This document shows positions 56,693 through 64,000 of a DNA stretch of 64,000 nt, one piece after another. The stretch spans positions 4,030,001 through 4,094,000 of the forward strand of contig JARKIF010000001.1 in NCBI GenBank assembly GCA_029378245.1, given 5' to 3'. The position numbers and the translations under genes were made by a program. A model generated the notes under the pieces. That model worked only from the letters and a program-made list of their open reading frames with translations, ran no database searches and was not told the origin of the DNA. The stretch comes from Roridomyces roridus (Eukaryota > Basidiomycota > Agaricomycetes > Agaricales > Mycenaceae). The first letter of the stretch is position 1; every line of letters starts with the position of its first letter.

Positions 56693-57920
56693 AGATGACC
56701 GAATATACAGCCAGCAGTGTCAAGAACTGTCAGGTTTGTTGTTCGAGTGTAGAGGAATAGAGATGCAGCATAGAGATGATGAAGGACCACATGATTGGCA
56801 GGCCTTGACCTCGGCTATGCGTCCACATACTCAGAGCCAAGCACTAAATGTTCAGACCAGCTCTGCCTCCGTCCTTTTGCACCCCAATGCCAAGGAAGCA
56901 ACCAATGATCACGATGCTTCCTTACTGCCAAGGACTTGTACTCTGACCTTGCCACTAGCTCTTATCAACTCTGTATCCGCCGCACCTTCGCCAATGTCAG
57001 TTCATGCCAGCACGTCTTTGTTGTCTATCCAAGCACCGGAAGCTCATTCAGTTGAATCTACTCAGCTGCCTTTCCCATGTCAACCTCCTGATGATGCACC
57101 AGATGTTAATGATATCTGCATGCTATCCAACCAGTCTTTGTGTCTCCCCCACCCGAATAGTTCTGTCACCACCGTATACAATGCCAAAGTTACCATGATG
57201 AATGCAGATGCCGCCGAGGAGCCGTCCTCACCCATGTCCGCCGTCATTGAGGAGCCGTCCTCACCCATGATTACCGCCGCTGAGGAGCCATCCTCAACCA
57301 TTGAAGCCACTGCAGAGGAGCCGTCCTCACCTATTGAAACCATTGACAGGGAGCCGTCCCTAACCACCGCCGTTACTGTTTATACCGATGCAACTAGATC
57401 ATCTCATCATGCCTCTCCCTTCTTGAGCGACATGGACCAGAATACTGGATCCCCACTGGCGTTCAGGAAGGATGATGTGGGCAAAGAAATGATGAGTGAA
57501 TTGGTCAAGCCGCTAAGGCAGTATGGAGAGAATGTTTTGCAGAGGATGCAGATGCAAGAACAGAAGAGGGAGCCTGATATGGAGTCATGGATTGAGGTGT
57601 ACCACGCAGTTGGCCTCAGCATGTTTCAACAGCTCAACCATGTTTCCGAGATGTCATCCGAGAATGTGCAAGAATTATCGGACGAGATGCTCCAGCTCCA
57701 GAGAATTCTCAGTATGTCCTTTGCTAAAGCTCGCCCTCCACCTGAGCCTCCGCCTGAACCTCCACCTATGCCCAGGTTTGTTAATCCTTTCAAGAGTACA
57801 GATAGAAGTCGCACCAAGAAACTCAGTCGCCGAGCCGATCTTCATCCGAGTTCTGTTGGGAAATCTTCGAGGAAACAGCCATGGTACAGATCTTTATTCC
57901 GTTCGCCGCGGGTCGACTAA
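56693..57920 (+). pseudogene. gag: G2 gag, segment 3 (C-terminal)
   Basis: Continues segment 2 in frame after G1 (RDDRIYSQQCQEL). It contains five imperfect repeats of EEPSSP type (about 57215-57360), a possible coiled-coil region rich in Met/Gln/Glu (about 57480-57720), a Pro-Glu repeat (PPPEPPPEPPP) and a basic C-terminus ending SPRVD. Joined with segments 1 and 2, the coding length is 3258 bases, exactly 1086 codons including the stop. No protease motif (DTG) was found in this segment. Confidence 0.7.
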
Positions 57921-58337
57921 CGGATTCCAAGTCATTTGATATGAACTTTCTATTTATGAACTGAAGACTCAATTTTGTTTTGGACACCGACTACTGTTTT
58001 GTGCCTGCTTTGATATATTTACCATACGACTTGACGCTCTATGGACAGACAGACAATTACTTACCGATTTTGAACCTACCGTATTTTATTTCATCACAGA
58101 TTTGGATACAGACTATGATACAGACATTTTGATACATTCCAGGATACAGACTTATTCTTTGACAGCGTGCCGAAGTGGAGACAGAGATAGCTTGATGGCG
58201 AAGTCGGATTTTGACGGCCGCATGATGCTCTGATGCTCTCACGCAGTCATGGCTCTCACTCTTGCCAGCGACATCAGAAATACTAGTGTCCATGAGCACA
58301 GTACAGATTACAGCGGAACAACTACATTCACATCGAA

Positions 58338-59297
58338 TCACACACGCTTCGTCGCATCGTACCCCACCTCTTTGACCCACCATGGACACTGATGATCCCA
58401 CTTCTCGGTCGTGTTATGATTGACCCGGTGGCCAGCATGGTAATCCCATGAAAACCAGTCCACAGAGAAGTAGTAGCCGTTGTGGCGAAGGATGTACCGC
58501 AGCACGTCGTACGCAACCAGAGTCGCACGCGCATCGGTGGCAGCATCTGTGTGAAAACATGATCAGAAATCATCATGGATACAGTCAGTGATGGACATAC
58601 AAGTCAACTGCTCCTGTCTCAGTTCGCCAGACCAGTCCGATACCGCGTCATTCTTGTTGATGGACCGATTGAACAGATACTCAACTATGGATGAAAGCCC
58701 AGCCTCCGGACAAGTGAAGCTTGGTGCCGCCGCCAGTTCCTCAGGATAGGCAATAGATGCCATGAGGCCCAACGACATTGCACTCTTGGTCTCAATGCCC
58801 AGATCGTACCACAACCGAGTCAAGTCACCTGCAATTCTGCTCAGCATCGCAAGTCAACTAGTGCAAGGCGACTTACAGTTCACACCCGCAGCAACCTTGA
58901 TGATGTCTGACGCTGTCAGGATTCGACGCAGAGCTCTGGGCACCTCTACATTGTGTTCAGAAAATCATGACAAGATACAAGAACTCGAATGCATACCGCG
59001 CATCATGAACAAGTCCAGGACAATCACCGGATTGTCTTTGTAGGAAATCTGCACGAGACGGAGGAGCATAGTGTCCCACGAGATCTGGAACGTTCCGGAC
59101 TCTAGAGCTGCTGCATGTGCCAGTTTGGTCTTTTTCTTCTCGCTATCAGTCTTGCTTGGCTCCTTGGAGAGACGAGACTCGATGTCGAGACCAATGACTG
59201 CGCCCCGTCCAATGACAGACAGGCGAGAGTCTGCTTCTTCAACGGATGTGACAAGTTTGAATTCAGCAGGTTGGAATGGCGGGAAATGAGTGGTCAT
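58338..59297 (-). CDS. DEDDy 3'-5' exonuclease (RNase D/WRN exonuclease-like), antisense inside G2
   Basis: Four exons in frame: 59297-58997, 58945-58877, 58828-58601, 58546-58338 (268 residues), with GT-AG introns of about 50 bases. Exo I is VIGLDIES (about residue 35), followed by MLLRLVQISYKDNPVIVLDL. Exo II lies in AAGVNCDLTRLWYDLGIE across intron 2. Exo III is TYAATDARATLVAYDVL, where the Tyr codon is assembled across intron 3; the YxxxD spacing places it in the DEDDy class. All four acidic residues and the Tyr are present. No helicase or nucleic-acid-binding domain is attached. It may act on DNA or RNA 3' ends. Introns are kept and the gene opposes the direction of G2 transcription. The alternative is an ordinary host gene trapped between two LTRs. 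Confidence 0.85.
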
Positions 59298-59698
59298 TGT
59301 CGAGAGAGAGAGAGAGAGATGAAGCGAACAAGTCCAAGGTGCACAGTTCAGTCAAGGCGCTTTTAACTCAACCACAGGCCGATCGTGATCTCTCTGTCTA
59401 TTTTCAAACGTGACTCGAGTCAAGAAACATGGATGATAGACTCTTCCAAAGCACTGGCTGGTGGCGCATCAAATGAACAGCTTTCTCGTTTCCGTTTCCG
59501 CCGACCGAATCATGGTGCAGCACGGACTCTTCTCTTCCATTCTGACATTGTGTTTTCGAAGCCGCAGAACAGTCACTGTTTTATGTAGGCATCAAGAAGC
59601 CGTCTCACAGGTCCAGACAATCGGTTCTGACTCGAACTCTAATATGGAAGGCCGATCTCCCCTCCTGTAATTTCAGTATTCGAATGTGATCGCCGCCG
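59298..59698. promoter_or_regulatory. Divergent intergenic region between exonuclease gene and 374-aa frame
   Basis: About 400 bases between opposite start codons, with a GA-repeat at 59304-59320. Likely a shared promoter region, inferred from layout only. Confidence 0.4.
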
Positions 59699-60823
59699 AT
59701 GCAGGATTCATATTTAGCCGCAATGGTTGAGGAACGCGTTCACTCCTCACTTACCATGCTCAACCACAACAACAGTCAGCCGCCCTCCCCAGACAACTTC
59801 GCCGCCGAGTTTTCATCGCTCTGTCAAAGCACTTCGACTAGCCAAACCGCCAGTGTGCAAGCAGGTATTCACCGTCAAGCAGTGTTGGATGTATGGGGTC
59901 CGTTCATTGGTCGTTGCATTACAACTGATGAATATCTGAAGTCAATCCCGCAACATGCTCAGTCCAGTCAGACAGATTTGACATCATTGTCCAATGCTCA
60001 AGCCCGCGCCTACAAGTTGATGCTCGATCGCCTCAAGCTAGAATGCTATCTTGCACAACTCATGGACATGTATGGCGGAACCAGGGATATTGGTTATGGG
60101 AATGATCCCAGCTCATACATGCAGATCAAGATACCTTGTGCTGCCAACCTTCAGTACCTCCCTCGCCTCCCCATTGCGTATAGTGGTGTCATCTATGGGC
60201 ACATCTCATTTGATCCCCGTGGTGATGCACACACCGGCCACACGCAGACCATACAACGGGCTACCATCATCCCAACGATGCAAGCCTTTCATGACATTGT
60301 CGGTGTGGAGCTCAAGTTGACCGAAGATGGAGTCATTTTGGCACCCGACCCGATACATTCCTGTGACTATCATTCTTTCAACACTGCAGTCATGGTTGCC
60401 AACATCACTATTTCCATTGACTTTGATGCTCGGCTTGTGTACGAGATGACGCACGACCTCCCTTACAAGATCATCCGCGGAACAATGATTCATTTGATGG
60501 GAGCTCTGCAGAGCACTCTGTGGGCAGTTTACAGCATAGGTCCGCTCTATAGGCATGGTTTTGCCTACCTCACGCTGCATGGATTGGATGATGGATTGGA
60601 GTTCAACGGTCACCAAGTTGTTGTTCGAGTGGATACTCGGAACATTGTGGATGAGAACTCAGCATTCCTCGCGTGTCAGCCAGAAGCTTACCACCGACTC
60701 AGGCATCTGTTTAGAGCCACTCGATCTTCTTACGCCAGGATTGCAAGCAGTTCGCTGTCTTCGGCTGCCGGCACTATGGCTCAGAGGCAACAATTTGAGT
60801 CAACAATACAAATTCCAATATAA
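59699..60823 (+). CDS. Unknown 374-aa protein next to the G2 3' LTR
   Basis: Single open frame starting MQDSYLAAMVEERVHSS. No transmembrane segment, zinc finger or catalytic motif recognised. Visible features include AVLDVWGPFIGRCITTDEYL, a middle region with many His/Tyr/Asp residues, and GLDDGLEFNGHQVVVRVDT. The last 18 or so residues are encoded by the 3' LTR (from 60766), so either the element's own frame runs into its LTR or an older gene was truncated by it. It is transcribed away from the exonuclease gene. Confidence 0.6.
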   Translation: MQDSYLAAMVEERVHSSLTMLNHNNSQPPSPDNFAAEFSSLCQSTSTSQTASVQAGIHRQAVLDVWGPFIGRCITTDEYLKSIPQHAQSSQTDLTSLSNAQARAYKLMLDRLKLECYLAQLMDMYGGTRDIGYGNDPSSYMQIKIPCAANLQYLPRLPIAYSGVIYGHISFDPRGDAHTGHTQTIQRATIIPTMQAFHDIVGVELKLTEDGVILAPDPIHSCDYHSFNTAVMVANITISIDFDARLVYEMTHDLPYKIIRGTMIHLMGALQSTLWAVYSIGPLYRHGFAYLTLHGLDDGLEFNGHQVVVRVDTRNIVDENSAFLACQPEAYHRLRHLFRATRSSYARIASSSLSSAAGTMAQRQQFESTIQIPI

Positions 60824-61529
60824 TATGCAGAGGTCACTGGTTCAACTCTTGGTGTGGCCACTTTTTGAATATTACGATGACACTCCGGATTAATCAGGAT
60901 CACCCTCCGGATCAACCAGGATCACATTTCGGATCAGACGTGATCGCTTTCAGCGATGCAGCACAAGATATTCAAATATTCGACATGCATTATCCCAAGG
61001 CTGTGGTTGTGTCTTATCAAATTGGGATGACATTGGAGCGGCTGGATGATGAATCAGGCAAATTGATGGCCGAGTTCCCACGGTCTTCGACCAACCAGAA
61101 GTGTGCCAGAGGCTTATGCGTACCTGCCGGACGACTAATATTCGATTACATGCGGAGCCTTGTAGAAGCTTCTAGAATGCCAGAGGCTTATGCGTACATG
61201 CCGGGACGACTCATATACAATTACATAGCACATATGGAAAAGGTATATAAGGCCAGCGTATCTACCTGTAGTCAGTACCTTCCAACGAACCCCCCCACTT
61301 TCCCCCACTTTCCTCTCAGACTACCCCCACTGTACTACCTTACCACCAATAATCACTAATTGCACGCTTGCATCTGCTTGTCGCGTGAAACGTTCATCAC
61401 TGCCAATCATTCAATCTCCTCATAATAATCCACAACCGGTCTCACCCGCCATCCCCGAACTCATAGTTGGTTTGGTCTGATTTTAATTAATCCCACCTGC
61501 CTACTAGGAATCAATTTATTCCGCCGACA
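60766..61529 (+). repeat. G2 3' LTR
   Basis: 764 bp, partner of 41314-42077. Differences were seen at three sites only, for example GATGACC versus GATGGCC. Confidence 0.85.
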
Positions 61530-62856
61530 ACGAATCAAACAAAACATGCTCACTCCTAAGTACCCGAATGCAAACTTCGCGTTCAGGTTCATTAATTTAT
61601 TGAACCTCAACTTGACCTAAACACTGAATGGGTGTTCAGTTCAGGTTTGAACCATTTCTTTAGCACCCACCCACCACTCATTCTGGATTCAGATCTTTGA
61701 CAGTGAGCACTGGGGCCCAGGACATGCCAAGGCTCAATTTATCCAAACAAAATGGTAATTCTGAGGCCAACCAGTAAGCACGGAGCGGTCTTTACTACAA
61801 GTACATACTCGAGGTAAGGAATCGGAAATTGGTAACAATACGAGTCAGGTAATTGAATGGTACTGTACTACTGCGAAGCAACAGACAAGTAGGATGGGAG
61901 GAAATTAGGGTAAAATGACACAGACAAAGTCCACACAATCAGGCACTGTGCAATCAAGCTTGGAAGTCCAACATATGGGCAGGAATGAAATGAGGACAGT
62001 AGATTATTTTTTTTGCAGCCCTGGCACTTTGGGCAGGAATGAAGACAGCAGTGTTTTTAGCACTGTCACTCATTGCCAAGGAGGTTTAGTGTTCAGTTTT
62101 TTCTTTCTTTTTTTTTCCCCCATGGTTATTTCTGGTGTTTTAGGGCCTCTAAGCAGAGGGTGAGATATACATATAATTTGGCTATGGGATGCTCAGGTAG
62201 CATCTGGTGTGGATGTTGGTGCAGTGGAAGGCAGTTACAGATCAAAGCAGCATAGTGAAATATGGAATGGTTGAGGAGAACACAATACGCGCTGGGAGGC
62301 CTGAAAGTCCTCTCAATGCTCATGCACTTCAGGTGAAATGTGGGTGGATATGATCTCAGGACCTGCAGTGGCTGGAATGGTGGAACCAAATGCATTCATT
62401 TGGTTCTGCTGGGCAGCTACTGGATGCTTTACAATGCTTTTTTTCAGGCACTCGAGGGTGGGGCTGGGTTATAGAGATAGCTTGGGTGGAAAGCCAGCAT
62501 TAAGAGCCTGGCAGTTAAATATGAAATGCCAGCATTCAGAGCCCAGTAAAATATGAAATGATTGAGGAGAACACAACCAGCACCGAGAGACTTGAAAATT
62601 GCTTCATGCCCTTCTGTAGGTGACTGTGATCTCAGATCAAGACACCTGTAGTGGCAGAAACCAAATGCATTTATTTGGTTCTGCCAGCTACTGAGTGCTG
62701 TTATTTGCATTGCCCAGTTGAACCCTTGGTTCAGGGTTGCATTCTTTTGAACTAGATTGGGCCTGTGCATTTTGTATTCCTTTCCTCCCTGCATCTAAAG
62801 ACTCAGGCATAGCAGTCAAAAGTTCAGGCAACATATATTTCTCTCCTGTTTGGTTG
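61530..62856. other. Non-coding region right of G2
   Basis: A stretch at 61570-61690 contains diverged hAT h1-like sequence (AGCACCCACCCACCACTC inverted, with GTTCAGGTT motifs). A tandem duplication lies at about 62255-62700. No gene recognised. Confidence 0.35.
62255..62700. repeat. Imperfect tandem duplication, unit about 293 bp
   Basis: TGAAATATGGAATGGTTGAG (62255) recurs as TGAAATGATTGAGGAG near 62553. Both units continue with GAGAACACAA, then ACTTCAGGTGA-like sequence, then CCAAATGCATT..ATTTGGTTCTGC. Confidence 0.65.
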
Positions 62857-64000
62857 TTAGGTTGTGGTGGAGTTTTCAAGTAGTTTCAACCTACCTTCTC
62901 CATTTCCAAAAACCACCTCTTCAAACTGGGAAACTAGAGGAAATGCACTTTGATCCCGAAGTTGGCAATGGAAGTCAGAAGGGACCTTCCAGTCTTGAGA
63001 ACCAGATTGTGTCTCTGTGGCCACAATCCCAATTTCTTTCAACCGTTGAACAGTTTGAGAAGCATTTGGACGATTGTGGGGTGATTCTGCCCAACAATCT
63101 TTGAGTAGGTTCCAGACACCATCCGATAAACATGATTCTGGACGAGAAGGACGTTGACCAGCCAGAATAGCCCGGATTACTACAGCATCAGCTTGGAACC
63201 TGGAGAAGGGTCTGGTCCCAGCCAGCATCTTTACAGATTTTCCGTGAGTAATTATTTACCCTTAAGTTATTGTTAACAATACCTCATATGCAGTACAAGC
63301 AAAGCTGTAGATGTCTGAGCAGCGATCATTTGGTTTCCCCAGGATTAGTTCTGGTGCATCATAGGCATATCCCCCAGGTGGCCCCGTGGATGCCTGTGTA
63401 AATTGGATGGAAGAAATCAAAGAACACATCGCTGAGAGGCCAAAATTTGCAATGCAGGCTCGACCAGAGGAAGTGATCATGATGTTGTCCTGCAATCATG
63501 GAATGGGTACAAATAGTTTTATTTTATTTTAAAAAATTGCATACCCCTTTCAGATCTCCGTGGACAATGCCGTTGTTGTGTAAATATTCAAGTCCTAGAG
63601 CCACATCCAAAATCTGGAATGTGATTGTAGCAAATACATTGGCAGACCAAATGACTTACAAGAGAATGAACACGGTTAATGTTCCATCTGTTCCTGAGAA
63701 AGTCCCGAACATGTCCTTTATCCATCCAAGGTGAAACCAGGCAAAGCCTTTGGTCGTATTTGTATAGGCCATAGAATGGAAGAACATTGGGATGTGAAAA
63801 TTGTTGCCATTTGAATGCTTCTGGGCCAAACACCTATTCCACTAATAAGATTGTGTAAAAGGACAAGTGAAAGCTTTGAACCTTCAAGACTTCAGCAATC
63901 TCTGATTCTTCAAATATCCGCATCACTTTCACAGCGACATGTTGACCACAGACAACTCCTGTATATAGATCAGAAAATAGTCCCCCACCCACAAGCTTTG
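62857..64000 (-). CDS. K5: TKL-type kinase, candidate pseudokinase (5' end beyond window)
   Basis: Read right to left: the glycine loop KLVGGGLFSDLYTGVV and ATP-site Lys in VAVKVMRIFEES (63990-63900), intron, EAFKWQQFSHPNVLPFYGLY, LCLVSPWMDKGHVRDFL, intron, ILDVALGLEYLHNNGIVHGD, intron, then ACIANFGLSAM, in which the DFG aspartate is Asn. Next come YDAPELILGK, SDIYSFACTAYE, intron, MLAGTRPFSRF and a C-terminal lobe with NRPNASQTV, ending near 62857. All exon borders match K2-K4. Loss of the metal-binding Asp suggests little or no catalysis. The gene seems otherwise intact. Confidence 0.8.

Larger units (their letters stand above)
41314..61529 (+). mobile_element. G2: Gag-encoding LTR element without visible pol, carrying an exonuclease gene
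   Basis: Direct repeats at 41314-42077 and 60766-61529 are 764 bp with constant offset and about three substitutions; they start TG and end CA. A primer-binding motif follows the left LTR, and a Gag-like protein is encoded from 42313. Between gag and the right LTR lie an antisense 3'-5' exonuclease gene and a 374-aa frame, but no reverse transcriptase, RNase H or integrase. Without the nested G1 and the 1.3-kb gag insertion the element would be about 7.9 kb. No matching flanking target duplication was seen (left CATAT, right ACGAA) and no clear polypurine tract, so some rearrangement at an end is possible. Confidence 0.7.

Noticed and set aside
60745..60765. Polypurine tract before the G2 3' LTR
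   Set aside because: The bases before the LTR are mixed and not purine-rich; no PPT can be claimed, and the same holds for G1.

Overview
This window looks like a repeat-rich accessory region of a basidiomycete genome, probably an agaricomycete. The evidence is many short GT-AG introns of about 45 to 60 bases, a local family of tyrosine-kinase-like (TKL) protein kinases in which the catalytic HRD motif is H-A/G-D, decayed copies of the fungal SNG1/DUF3533 membrane protein family, and Ty3/gypsy elements of fungal type. All assignments were read from the sequence by eye; no database search was run.

Left half (1-31.5 kb): a cluster of paralogous kinases and DUF3533 genes. K1 (minus, cut by the left edge) lies downstream of the DUF3533 remnant S1 on the same strand. 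K2 (4464-7006, plus) is an intact 13-exon gene of 638 codons. Its N-terminal third is homologous to DUF3533, sharing three intron positions with S1 and S2, and it is fused to a kinase. K2 converges on the DUF3533 remnant S2 (minus). The next kinase, K4 (plus), converges on S3 (minus), and K3 (plus) follows. K4 and K3 have intact reading frames apart from clean transposon insertions.

The cluster is heavily colonised by DNA transposons whose target-site duplications (TSDs) can still be read. A 6.95-kb element with a 6-bp TSD (A) contains a MULE-like element (9-bp TSD) and a hAT-type element (8-bp TSD), and each of these holds a copy of a 624-bp hAT-type MITE. Inside K4, a small MITE-like element (C) holds a 4.6-kb element with an 8-bp TSD (D). 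D in turn holds a further hAT-type MITE and a tRNA-like SINE candidate. K4 also carries a 1.3-kb relative of A (B). K3 carries a 1.43-kb element with a 5-bp TSD (E).

Middle (31.5-41.3 kb): mostly non-coding or unrecognised sequence. It holds three more MITEs with exact 8-bp TSDs, a kinase C-terminal fragment, and a 33-bp inverted repeat derived from a kinase tail.

Right half (41.3-61.5 kb): a 20.2-kb LTR-bounded unit, G2. Its 764-bp LTRs differ at about three bases. It encodes a Gag-like protein but no recognisable reverse transcriptase or integrase. Its Gag frame is split by a 1.3-kb insertion and by a full 11.04-kb Ty3/gypsy element, G1, inserted in reverse orientation. Removing both insertions gives one open frame of 1086 codons including the stop. 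Downstream of gag, G2 carries an intact four-exon DEDDy 3'-5' exonuclease gene in antisense and a 374-aa unknown protein in sense. G1 and G2 share a primer-binding-site motif.

Right edge (61.5-64 kb): unannotated sequence with a tandem duplication, then K5 (minus), a kinase whose DFG motif is NFG and which is therefore a candidate pseudokinase. K5 and K1 are close relatives.
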